Source: Pontitalea aquivivens
GTDB lineage: Bacteria; Pseudomonadota; Alphaproteobacteria; Rhodobacterales; Rhodobacteraceae
DNA: 64,000 bases
Direction: 5' to 3'
Assembly (NCBI RefSeq): GCF_046507575.1
Contig: NZ_JBKFEY010000016.1
Span: 1 to 64,000, forward strand
The notes under the pieces were generated by a model. That model did not search any database, was not told where the DNA came from, and saw nothing but the letters and a program-made list of their open reading frames with translations. How positions within the stretch are numbered: position 1 is the first letter of the stretch; each line of letters begins with the position of its first letter. This document shows, in pieces, positions 23,855 through 31,753 of this stretch. The position numbers and the translations under genes are program-made.

Positions 23855-25930
23855 ATGACCTTGACGACGGGAACAAGCGGTAACGACACGCTGACCGGCA
23901 CGACCGGCGCGGATACGATCATAGGCTTGACGGGCAATGACAGCATTCGCGGCGCGGCCGGGGATGATCTGATTGCTGCCGGACCCGACAGTCTTCTGTC
24001 GGTGCTGCGCATGCTCGAATGGTCGAAGCAGGGCAGCAACGGCACCTCGATCGCGGGGGATTTCACGCAAAACACGGGCGGCGTGAATGTGAAGGTCGAT
24101 TATACCGACCTTGGCCCCGGAACGGGCTTTACCGTCAACACGCGCGATACAGGCTATGTTCAGGCGGGCGAAGGCATCCCCGCAAGCTCGATGGCGATCC
24201 TGTCGGGCACCGGTACCGGTAGCGGCAATACCTCCAGCGTCAGGCTGGATTTTTCGGCCGTCGCGGGCAGCGGCTTTGGCGGGGCGGTGGAAAACGTGCT
24301 GTTCCGTCTGCAGGACGTGGACCGGGACGATTGGCGCGACAAGGTGACGATTTCCGCGTGGAACGGCAGCACGGCGGTGCAGGTCACGCTGACGGCGTCG
24401 GGGTCGGATGTCGTGTCGGGCAATACGGTGACCGCGGCAAGCGGTCAGAACAACTATTCCGATGCCCAGGGGTCGGTTCTGGTCTCAATCCCCGGGCCGG
24501 TCACGCGGGTCGAGATCCTGTATGACAATGTCGGATCTTCGGGCAGTACGCAGCGGATCGGCATTTCCAATATCCGTTTCGATGCGATTCCCACCGACAA
24601 TGACACCGTGTCGGGCGGTGCGGGCAATGACACGATCCTTGGCGGGGCGGGCAATGACCTGCTGTCTGGCGATGATGGCGATGATGTCCTGGCCGGCGGC
24701 GCGGGCAATGACACGCTGACCGGCGGGTTGGGCAATGACACGCTGGCCGGCGGGGCGGGCGCGGATTCGCTGGATGGCGGCACCGGTATGGATTTCGCCG
24801 ATTATAGCGAATCGGCGGCGGGTGTGACGGTCGACCTGGCCGCCGGCACCGGCACGGGTGGCGATGCCGAAGGCGACCGGCTTTATGGCGTGGACGGGAT
24901 CTATGGCTCGGCCTTCGATGATGTGCTTCTGGGCTATGACGGGGAATCGACCAGCGGGTCGGATACCTTCACCAACGTTTTCCATGGCGGTGCGGGCAAC
25001 GATTACCTTGATGGCCGCGGCGGTGGCGATTCGCTGTTTGGCGGGGATGGCGACGACACCATCCTGGGCGGCGCGGGCAATGACATCATCGACGGCGGCG
25101 CGGGCCTGGACCTGGTCGATGGCGGCACCGGGTCCGACCTGATCACCGTCACCGCAGGCGAGGCGGCGGGCGAATTCATCGAGGGGGGCGAAGATGCCGA
25201 TGGCTCGGATATCGACGAGCTGATCGTCTATGGCGGCGCCAGGATCGTCTATGACCCGCAGGATTCCGAAAACGGCACGATCCACTGGCATGGCAACAGT
25301 ACCACCACCACCTTCGCCAATATTGAAAAGGTCACCATCGTGCCCTGCTTTACCCCCGGCACGATGATTGAAACCGTCGCGGGCCGGATCGCGGTGCAGG
25401 ATCTGCGCGTGGGCGACCGGGTGCTGACGCGCGACAACGGCTATCAGACGATCCGCTGGATCGGCCAACGCGATCTGGCCGCCGCGGATCTGGCCGCCAA
25501 TCCGCGGCTGCAGCCGGTGCACATCGCGCGCGGTGCACTGGGCGATGGCCTGCCCGAAGCAGATCTGGTCGTCTCGCCCCAGCACCGCATGCTGATCACC
25601 GGGCGCCGGGCCGAACTGCTGTTCGGCGAGGCCGAGGTTCTGGTGGCCGCGATCCATCTGGTCGGCCGACCCGGGATCACGCGGCTGGCGGTGCCGGCGG
25701 TCAGCTATATCCATCTGCTGTGTGACGCGCATGAGATCATCCTGGCCGATGGCGCCTGGACCGAAAGCTATCAGCCCGGCGCGGCCTCGATCGGGGGGCT
25801 GGACAGCGCGCAGCGAGACGAGCTGTTCGAGATTTTCCCCGAATTGCGCGATGGCCTGGCGGAAAAGCTGTGGGATGGCGCGCGTCTGGCGCTGAAGGCG
25901 CATGAGGCCCGCGCGCTGTTCGCCGCCTGA
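23855..25930 (+). CDS. Secreted RTX-repeat protein with Hint domain
   Basis: A 691-residue protein. It opens with calcium-binding nonapeptide-like repeats (SGNDTLTGTTGADTI) followed by a beta-rich region (about 45-245). A larger block of GGAGNDxLxGG repeats then spans about 250-430. The C-terminal third is a Hint_2 domain, starting at CFTPGTMIETVAGRIAVQDL (Cys at about residue 503), with the SPQHRMLI histidine. There is no N-terminal signal peptide, and RTX repeats imply type I secretion and calcium-dependent folding outside the cell. No ABC exporter genes are adjacent. ATG at 23855 is chosen over an upstream TTG. The gene begins about 210 bases beyond attR. Confidence 0.88.
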   Translation: MTLTTGTSGNDTLTGTTGADTIIGLTGNDSIRGAAGDDLIAAGPDSLLSVLRMLEWSKQGSNGTSIAGDFTQNTGGVNVKVDYTDLGPGTGFTVNTRDTGYVQAGEGIPASSMAILSGTGTGSGNTSSVRLDFSAVAGSGFGGAVENVLFRLQDVDRDDWRDKVTISAWNGSTAVQVTLTASGSDVVSGNTVTAASGQNNYSDAQGSVLVSIPGPVTRVEILYDNVGSSGSTQRIGISNIRFDAIPTDNDTVSGGAGNDTILGGAGNDLLSGDDGDDVLAGGAGNDTLTGGLGNDTLAGGAGADSLDGGTGMDFADYSESAAGVTVDLAAGTGTGGDAEGDRLYGVDGIYGSAFDDVLLGYDGESTSGSDTFTNVFHGGAGNDYLDGRGGGDSLFGGDGDDTILGGAGNDIIDGGAGLDLVDGGTGSDLITVTAGEAAGEFIEGGEDADGSDIDELIVYGGARIVYDPQDSENGTIHWHGNSTTTTFANIEKVTIVPCFTPGTMIETVAGRIAVQDLRVGDRVLTRDNGYQTIRWIGQRDLAAADLAANPRLQPVHIARGALGDGLPEADLVVSPQHRMLITGRRAELLFGEAEVLVAAIHLVGRPGITRLAVPAVSYIHLLCDAHEIILADGAWTESYQPGAASIGGLDSAQRDELFEIFPELRDGLAEKLWDGARLALKAHEARALFAA

Positions 25931-25948
25931 CCGTCCGACTGCCTGATT

Positions 25949-25980
25949 GCGCGACTGACTGATCGCGCGACTGATTGATT
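25949..25980. repeat. 16-bp tandem duplication
   Basis: GCGCGACTGACTGATC is followed directly by GCGCGACTGATTGATT (14 of 16 identical), just after the RTX-Hint gene. No function is apparent. Confidence 0.6.
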
Positions 25981-26125
25981 GCGGGGCGCGGCGGCCCGGC
26001 CTGCTGTGGCGCGGCGGACTCAGCGCCGGCGCGAAATCAGGGGCCTGTTCGGCTTTTGATTGACCGGACGGGTCCCCGTCCGGCATGCGTTGACCATCGG
26101 TACAAAACAAGAAACGAGCAGTACG

Positions 26126-26380
26126 ATGGCACAATCGGTCTATCACAGCGCCGCGGGCGGGTGCGATTTCCTGGGCCTGCGCAAGGGGCGCACCGGCGCG
26201 ATGGAAATCGTCTATGACGATGGCGTGGCGCGGCGGCTGGTCTGGCGCGTCTGCGGGGCCGCGAATGAACGCCAGCTGGGCGATGCGCTGGCGCGCGCGG
26301 TCAACCAGACCCGCGTGGTCCCCGCGCTTTACACCGAACTGCGCAAGCGCGCGATCACGATCGACGCGGTAGCAGGCTGA
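26126..26380 (+). CDS. Hypothetical small protein
   Basis: An 84-residue protein (MAQSVYHSAAGGCDFLGLRK...) with a mixed alpha/beta pattern and no recognised domain. The ATG at 26126 has a weak AACGAG ribosome site. It lies between the RTX-Hint gene and a convergent DUF1127 gene and appears monocistronic. Function unknown. Confidence 0.6.
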   Translation: MAQSVYHSAAGGCDFLGLRKGRTGAMEIVYDDGVARRLVWRVCGAANERQLGDALARAVNQTRVVPALYTELRKRAITIDAVAG

Positions 26381-26387
26381 AATCCAA

Positions 26388-26416
26388 TAAAAAACGGCCG
26401 GGGAAGCCCCGGCCGA
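26388..26416 (-). terminator. Terminator for DUF1127 gene
   Basis: On the minus strand CGGCCGGGG-CTT-CCCCGGCCG is followed by TTTTTTATTGG, a strong intrinsic terminator lying 45 bases past the stop of the gene at 26460-26657. It probably also slows convergent transcription from the 84-codon gene. Confidence 0.8.
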
Positions 26417-26459
26417 GGAAGAGGTACCGTCAGGGGACTGCCGGAACCTGTCTGAATGT

Positions 26460-26657
26460 CTAGGCGGTCCAGAAGGGGCGTGCGACCTCATGCGCGGCGC
26501 GGCCGGCATCGATCCCGATATCACGCAGCAGATGCGCATCCAGCCGGGCCAGCGCCGCACGGCTGCGTTTGCGGTCCGACCAATCCCGGATGACCTGCAG
26601 AAAGGCGCGCAGGCCGGGGCGGGCAGGGCGGCGATGCGGAAGGGTCAGGCTGGACAT
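26460..26657 (-). CDS. DUF1127 small protein
   Basis: A 65-residue protein whose C-terminal half carries the DUF1127 signature (RKRSRAALARLDAHLLRDIGID). Members are small, basic, often stress-induced, and in Rhodobacter and Agrobacterium affect RNA turnover and phosphate or carbon metabolism. It is divergent from the MocR-type gene, whose putative operators lie in the shared upstream region, so it might respond to the same regulator. Confidence 0.85.
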   Translation of the reverse strand: MSSLTLPHRRPARPGLRAFLQVIRDWSDRKRSRAALARLDAHLLRDIGIDAGRAAHEVARPFWTA

Positions 26658-26674
26658 GGCGGGCCTTTTGTGTT

Positions 26675-26755
26675 GCTACAATCCCCGAAGGGTGGTTAGC
26701 CTGTCGATACAAAGTGCAGCCAATCGGGTCCAGAGAAACATTGTGACTGATACAA
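26675..26755. promoter_or_regulatory. Putative MocR operator repeats
   Basis: GCTACAA (26675-26681) and two identical GATACAA copies (26706-26712 and 26749-26755) are directly repeated at 31- and 43-base steps, close to three and four helical turns. GabR, a MocR-type regulator, binds direct repeats of ATACCA at similar spacing. The third copy overlaps the start of the MocR gene, suggesting autorepression. Confidence 0.45.
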
Positions 26756-28149
26756 CATGGCTTCCCGATCTGTCGGCGCGGTCGGGTCCGAAATATCTGG
26801 CGCTGGTGCGGGCCTTGCGCGATGCGGTGCGCGCGGGCGAACTGGCGGTGGGGGCGCAGCTGCCCACGGTGCGCGATCTGGCCTGGCGGCTGGGGGTGAC
26901 GCCGGGCACGGTGGCGCGCGCCTATCAGATCGCCACCCAGGAAGGCCTGCTGGAGGCCGCCGTGGGCCGGGGCACCTTTGTCGCCGCGCAGCGCCGCCGC
27001 CTTGGCCCGACCGAGCCGCTTTATTCCCTGTCGCGCACCGACCCCGAGGCGACCGGCGTGGTCGATCTGCGCTCGCCCCAGCTGCCCGATGTGGGGCAGG
27101 CGGCGGCGCTGGCGCGTGCCATGGCCGCGGCGGCGCAGGACATCGGCTGGCAATATCTGGAATATCCGGGCCTGCGGCGCGATCATTATTGTCGGCAGGC
27201 CGCTTTGGAATGGTTTTCCTGTTGTCGTCTGGGCCCGGTCACTGCCGATGATCTGGTGCTGACCCATGGCGGGCAGAACGGCATCAACATCGTGCTGCAA
27301 TGCTGTCTGCGCGGCGACCGGCCGGTGGTTCTGGCCGAGGAACTGGCCTATCCCGGCTTTCGCCATGCCGCCCGCCTGAACCGGGCCGAGATGGTGCCGA
27401 TCGCGCTGGATCACGAAGGTCTGGTGCCCGCCGCGCTGGACGCGGCCTGCCGGCGCCACCCCGCGCAGCTGGTCTGCGTCACGACCGAGGCGCAGAACCC
27501 CACCGCCGTGCGCATGGGTGAGGCACGCCGGCGCGCCATCGTCGATCTGGCGCGCATCCACGACTTGCAGATCCTTGAAGATGACTGCTACACCGCGCCC
27601 AGTTCCGGTTTGCCGCTGCTGCGCGAACTGGCACCCGAACGGGTCTGGCATGTGTCCAGCCTGTCCAAGACGATTTCGGCCGGGATGCGCTTTGGCGTCG
27701 TCGTCTGTCCCGCGGGCATGGGCGAGGCCGGGCGGCTGGCCGCGCAGCACAGCTATTTCGGCCTGGCGCGTCCGGTGACCGACATCATCACCCGGCTGCT
27801 GACCTCGGGCGAGGCGATGGCGCTGCGCCAGACCGCGCAAGAGGTGATGGCGCGGCGGCTGGATATCGCGCTGGCGGCGCTTTCGGGGCATGATGTGTCC
27901 TGGTTGCCGGGGCTGTCGTTCCTGTGGCTGCGCCTGCCGCTGGGCTGGCGCGCGTCAACCTTCGCGCGCATGGCCGAGGCGGAAGGCGTCCTGTTGCGGT
28001 CCTCGGACGAATATGTCCTGGTGGATGGGCATGCGCCCAATGCGGTGCGGATCGCCATGGCGGGTGGGGTGCAGGAACAGGTCTTTGCCGGTGCGATGGC
28101 GCGGCTGGCGCGGCTGCTGGACAATCCGCCCGGCGATCTGCCGGTCTGA
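26743..28149 (+). CDS. MocR-type GntR/aminotransferase regulator
   Basis: A 468-residue fusion of an N-terminal GntR winged helix and a fold-type I aminotransferase. The DNA-binding part has LPTVRDLAWRLGVTPGTVARAYQ (about residues 45-67). The PLP domain carries the lysine in SSLSKTISAGMRFG (about residue 310) and the Asp in LEDDCYTAP. The GTG at 26743 starts MTDTTWLPDL; the 58 in-frame codons upstream read through the divergent promoter. It is followed in the same direction by the ALDH-like gene and an ABC transporter, so it may control uptake or catabolism of an amine or GABA-like compound. Confidence 0.88.
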   Translation: MTDTTWLPDLSARSGPKYLALVRALRDAVRAGELAVGAQLPTVRDLAWRLGVTPGTVARAYQIATQEGLLEAAVGRGTFVAAQRRRLGPTEPLYSLSRTDPEATGVVDLRSPQLPDVGQAAALARAMAAAAQDIGWQYLEYPGLRRDHYCRQAALEWFSCCRLGPVTADDLVLTHGGQNGINIVLQCCLRGDRPVVLAEELAYPGFRHAARLNRAEMVPIALDHEGLVPAALDAACRRHPAQLVCVTTEAQNPTAVRMGEARRRAIVDLARIHDLQILEDDCYTAPSSGLPLLRELAPERVWHVSSLSKTISAGMRFGVVVCPAGMGEAGRLAAQHSYFGLARPVTDIITRLLTSGEAMALRQTAQEVMARRLDIALAALSGHDVSWLPGLSFLWLRLPLGWRASTFARMAEAEGVLLRSSDEYVLVDGHAPNAVRIAMAGGVQEQVFAGAMARLARLLDNPPGDLPV

Positions 28150-28174
28150 CGGGACGGTAAAGGGGGCGGGGCGG

Positions 28175-28690
28175 ATGGCCGAGGACGGATCGGAACTTTT
28201 CCTGACGCATTATGTGGGCGGGGTCTGGCGCGCGCCCTTTGGCACGGTTCTGATCGAAAGCGCCGATCCCTTCCATCCGCTGGTGGCGGCCGGGCCGGAC
28301 GATTTCGCGCGGGTGCGGGCGGCGGCGCAGGCCGCTGCGCCGATCTGGGCGGGGCTTGGGCCCGCGGCGCGCCGCGCGGTCCTGCCTGGCGACTGGGCCG
28401 ATCTGGCCGGGGCGGGATCGGCCGGATCGAAGGGGGGGCAGCTGTGGCTGCTGCCCTGGGATGATACCTTCACCGTGCTGGCGCTGGTCCGGTTGCTGGT
28501 CGCGGGCGATCTGGCCGTTGTGCTGCCCGCGCCTGACAATCCGATGCCGGCCTATCGCCTGGCCCAGGCCCTGCATGAGGCCGGGTTGCATGATCGCGCG
28601 CCGCCTTCGGGTGTCTTTGCCCTGCTGGCCGCAACCGATGCATCCGCAGTGGCGGCGGCGCTGGGGGCAAGGCTTGCGACGGGGGGCTGA
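28175..28690 (+). CDS. ALDH-like N-terminal half protein
   Basis: A 171-residue protein resembling only the NAD-binding N-terminal part of aldehyde dehydrogenases: YVGGVWRAPFG and SADPFHPLVAAG at the start, a shortened Ala-rich helix zone, QLWLLPWDDTFTVLALVRLLVAGDLAVVLPAPDNP, and a GLHDRAPPSGVFALLA segment. The catalytic Cys and Glu parts are missing, so it cannot be an active ALDH. It lies 25 bases after the MocR-type gene. It may be a degenerate remnant or a small repurposed protein; the open frame is intact. Confidence 0.6.
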   Translation: MAEDGSELFLTHYVGGVWRAPFGTVLIESADPFHPLVAAGPDDFARVRAAAQAAAPIWAGLGPAARRAVLPGDWADLAGAGSAGSKGGQLWLLPWDDTFTVLALVRLLVAGDLAVVLPAPDNPMPAYRLAQALHEAGLHDRAPPSGVFALLAATDASAVAAALGARLATGG

Positions 28691-28827
28691 ACGCCCGGCC
28701 CTGATCGCGCCCCGGTCGCTGCGCCCCGCTTGCCGCAACGCGCCCCCTTTCCCTTGGCCGTGGCTTGTGCGAACGTGACCCCAACGCGCCGGGGAAAACG
28801 AGCGCGCCCGAGGGAGTATGTGATCCA

Positions 28828-29712
28828 ATGGCAACGGGTTCGCGATTGAGCCGGTTCACCCGGTCCGAAGCCTTCAACGGCTATGCGCTGGTCGCGCCCA
28901 CCGCACTTTATGCGGTGCTGATGCTGGCTGCGCCGCTGGCGACGATCCTGGCGTTTTCCTTCTTCAAAGACGGCTATCTGACGATCATCCGCGAAGTCAC
29001 CTTTGAAAACTACATCGCCACCTGGACCGACCCGATCTTTCGCGCGATCCTGTTGCGTTCGCTTCTGGTGTCGGGGCTGGTGACGCTGGTCACGGTGGTT
29101 CTGGCCTTCCCGATCGCCTATTATGTGTCCTTCCATGTCCGCGCCTCGAACAAGGCGCGCTGGCTGTTTCTGATCACGATCCCGTTCTGGACCAGCTATC
29201 TGATCCGGGTGTTCCTGTGGAAGGTGATCCTGGGCTATAACGGCGTGGTCAATTCGGGGCTGGACCTGCTGGGGATCATCGATCAGCCGCTGCAGATGCT
29301 GAACACCGTGGGTGCGATCGCGGTGACGCTGGCCCATGCCTATGCGCCCTTCGCGATCCTGCCGATCTTTGTCAGCCTGGAAAAGATTGACCGCTCGCTG
29401 CTGGAAGCGGGGCAGGATCTGGGCGAAAGCAAGCTGATGACCTTCTGGCGGGTGACGCTGCCCTTGGCGATGCCGGGCGTGGTGGCGGCGGTGCTTATCG
29501 TCTTCATCCCGACGATCGGCGACTATGTGACCCCGGAACTGATCGGCGGGGGCAAGCTGCCGATGGTGGCCAACATGATCCAGGCGCAGATGCTGCCGCT
29601 GGACAACAAGCCGATGGGATCGGCCATCGCGGTGTCGGCCATGTCTGTGGTGGCGGTGATCTCGGTCCTGTTCCTGTTCCTCAACCGTCGCTTCCTGAGG
29701 GTGCAGAAATGA
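28828..29712 (+). CDS. Polyamine-type ABC permease (PotB-like)
   Basis: A 294-residue inner-membrane permease with six hydrophobic segments, matching the PotB/PotH family of spermidine/putrescine importers. The cytoplasmic EAA loop is visible as LLEAGQDLGESKLMTFWRVTLPLAMPG (about residues 190-216), which docks to the ATPase. The ATG at 28828 lies behind AGGGAG. Its end overlaps the second permease gene by four bases (ATGA). Substrate cannot be read from sequence; polyamine or a related cation is the family default. Confidence 0.88.
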   Translation: MATGSRLSRFTRSEAFNGYALVAPTALYAVLMLAAPLATILAFSFFKDGYLTIIREVTFENYIATWTDPIFRAILLRSLLVSGLVTLVTVVLAFPIAYYVSFHVRASNKARWLFLITIPFWTSYLIRVFLWKVILGYNGVVNSGLDLLGIIDQPLQMLNTVGAIAVTLAHAYAPFAILPIFVSLEKIDRSLLEAGQDLGESKLMTFWRVTLPLAMPGVVAAVLIVFIPTIGDYVTPELIGGGKLPMVANMIQAQMLPLDNKPMGSAIAVSAMSVVAVISVLFLFLNRRFLRVQK

Positions 29713-30515
29713 AGCTTCCGCCCCTGCGCCTTTATGCGCTGGCCTATCTGCTGTTCCTGTATGCGCCGATCCTGTTGTTGCCGATCTTTGCCTTCAACGA
29801 CGGCACGATCATCGCCTTTCCGCTCAAGGGCTTCACGACCGAATGGTTCGCGCAGATGTTCGCCAACCCCACGCTGGGCAATGCGCTGAAGAATTCGCTG
29901 ATCATCGCGCTGGGCACGGCGGTGCTGTCGACCACGCTGGGCATTTTCGCCGCGCGCGCGGGCACGCGGTTTGCCTTTCCGGGCAAGGGCGGGATCATGG
30001 GGCTGATCATGCTGCCGCTGGTGCTGCCCGAAATCATCGTGGCGGTGTCGCTTCTGGTGGTTTTTCTGGGGCTGGGCGTGCCGCTGTCGGTCTTTACGGT
30101 GATGCTGGGCCATGTGCTGATCGCCACGCCTTATGCGATCGCGATCCTGAACACGGCGTTTTCCTCGCTCGACCGCAGCCTGGAAGAGGCCGCCTATGAC
30201 CTGGGCGAGACGAAATGGGCCACCTTCCGGCTGATCACCCTGCCGCTGGTGATGCCGGGGATCATCTCGTCCTTCCTGATTTCCTTCACGATCAGCCTTG
30301 ATGAATTCATCATCGCCTTCTTCCTTGCGGGGAATGAACCGACGCTGCCCACCTATATCTTCTCGCAGCTGCGCTTCCCCAAGCAGATCCCGATGATCAT
30401 GGCGCTGGGCACCGTGCTGGTGCTGGCCTCGATCGTGCTTCTCGCCATTGCAGAATATTTCCGCCGCCGCGGCATCGCGCGCACCGGCGGCAAGGATACC
30501 GGAGGCTTCCTGTGA
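29709..30515 (+). CDS. Polyamine-type ABC permease (PotC-like)
   Basis: A 268-residue second permease with six membrane segments and an EAA loop LEEAAYDLGETKWATFRLITLPLVMPG (about residues 157-183), typical of PotC/PotI. It overlaps the genes before and after by four bases each, so the three transporter genes form one translationally coupled operon. The SLDEFIIAFFLAGNEPTLP segment is characteristic of polyamine permeases. Confidence 0.88.
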   Translation: MKLPPLRLYALAYLLFLYAPILLLPIFAFNDGTIIAFPLKGFTTEWFAQMFANPTLGNALKNSLIIALGTAVLSTTLGIFAARAGTRFAFPGKGGIMGLIMLPLVLPEIIVAVSLLVVFLGLGVPLSVFTVMLGHVLIATPYAIAILNTAFSSLDRSLEEAAYDLGETKWATFRLITLPLVMPGIISSFLISFTISLDEFIIAFFLAGNEPTLPTYIFSQLRFPKQIPMIMALGTVLVLASIVLLAIAEYFRRRGIARTGGKDTGGFL

Positions 30516-31606
30516 ACGACCGCGCCCCCATGATCGAGTTTCGCGACGTCCATAAATATTACGGCGATTACCACGCGCTGCGCGGCATCAATGCCACCAT
30601 CCGCGCGGGCGAGTTCTTTTCGCTGCTGGGGCCCTCGGGCTGCGGCAAGACCACGCTGTTGCGCACCATCGCGGGGTTTGAGGATATCTCCTCGGGCGTG
30701 GTGCTGATCGACGGCAAGGACATGGCCGGGGTGGCGGCGAACAAGCGGCCCACCAACATGGTGTTTCAGTCCTACGCGATCTTCCCGCATCTGTCGGTGG
30801 AACAGAACGTGGGCTTCGGCCTGCGCCGCGACCCGCGCAGCCAGGCCGAGAAAGACCGCGCCGTGGCCCATGCGCTGGAAATGGTGGGGCTGAAAGGCTA
30901 CGGCAATCGCGCGGCCCATGCGCTGTCGGGCGGGCAACGCCAGCGGGTGGCGCTGGCCCGCGCGCTGATCCTGAAGCCCAAGGTGCTGTTGCTGGATGAG
31001 CCGCTGTCCGCGCTCGACAAGAAAATCCGCGAGCAGATGCAGGTCGAGCTGATCAAGCTGCAGCGCGAGGTGGGCATCACCTTCGTCCTGGTCACCCACG
31101 ACCAGGAAGAGGCGCTGGTCATGTCCGACCGCATCGCCGTGATGTTCGAGGGCCAGATCGCCCAGCTGGCCGATCCCGAAACGCTCTACCGCCGCCCGAA
31201 TTCCCGCCAGGTGGCCGATTTCATCGGCGTGATGAACTTCCTGCCCGCCCGCGTGCTGGGCGAAACGGGCAGCCATTTGCAGGTCGAGGTGCCCGGCCTC
31301 GGCCAGGTGCAGATCGAGGCGGCCCAGGCCTCGGCCGCGCCGGCGGGGGGCGAGGCCTCGGTGGGCTTCCGCCCGGAAACGCTGACGCTCCTGTATGAAG
31401 GCCAGACCGCGACCGACCGCGAAACCCCCGGCACGATCGACGAGGTCGTCTATTACGGCGACATGACCTATTACGACGTGAAACTGGACGGCGTCGACCG
31501 GCCGGTGCGGATTTCGATGCGCAATGTGTTCGGCCGCCCGGTGCTGGACGTCGGCACCCGCACCCGCGTTGCCTGGTCCCCCGGCGCGCTGGTGCTGTTC
31601 CGGTAA
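30512..31606 (+). CDS. Polyamine-type ABC ATPase (PotA-like)
   Basis: A 364-residue ATPase with Walker A GPSGCGKTTL (about residues 39-48), signature LSGGQRQRVALARAL, Walker B LLLDEPLSALD, and the H-loop THDQEEAL. The C-terminal about 120 residues form a TOBE domain (VGFRPETLTLL). The start is GTG overlapping the previous stop (GTGA); an ATG six codons inside is possible. No periplasmic binding protein gene accompanies the operon. Confidence 0.9.
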   Translation: MNDRAPMIEFRDVHKYYGDYHALRGINATIRAGEFFSLLGPSGCGKTTLLRTIAGFEDISSGVVLIDGKDMAGVAANKRPTNMVFQSYAIFPHLSVEQNVGFGLRRDPRSQAEKDRAVAHALEMVGLKGYGNRAAHALSGGQRQRVALARALILKPKVLLLDEPLSALDKKIREQMQVELIKLQREVGITFVLVTHDQEEALVMSDRIAVMFEGQIAQLADPETLYRRPNSRQVADFIGVMNFLPARVLGETGSHLQVEVPGLGQVQIEAAQASAAPAGGEASVGFRPETLTLLYEGQTATDRETPGTIDEVVYYGDMTYYDVKLDGVDRPVRISMRNVFGRPVLDVGTRTRVAWSPGALVLFR

Positions 31607-31648
31607 AGTAAAAGGGGGGCTCTGCCCCCCTCGAGCCTCCGGCTCTCA

Positions 31649-31720
31649 CCCCCCGGAGTATTTCGACCAAGAAGAAGCAGAACGACTTTTCCTTCTTCTT
31701 GGCAAAAATACTCCGGGGGG
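31649..31720. repeat. Intergenic palindrome, family A
   Basis: Two inverted copies of a CCCCGGAGTATTT...CCAAGAAGAAG unit form a near-perfect long palindrome with arms of about 29 bases and a short loop. G-run/C-run mini-hairpins flank both sides. It lies between the convergent transporter operon and typA and would act as a bidirectional terminator. Confidence 0.75.
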
Positions 31721-31753
31721 ACCGGGGGGCAGCGCCCCCCGGCATGGCCGCGC

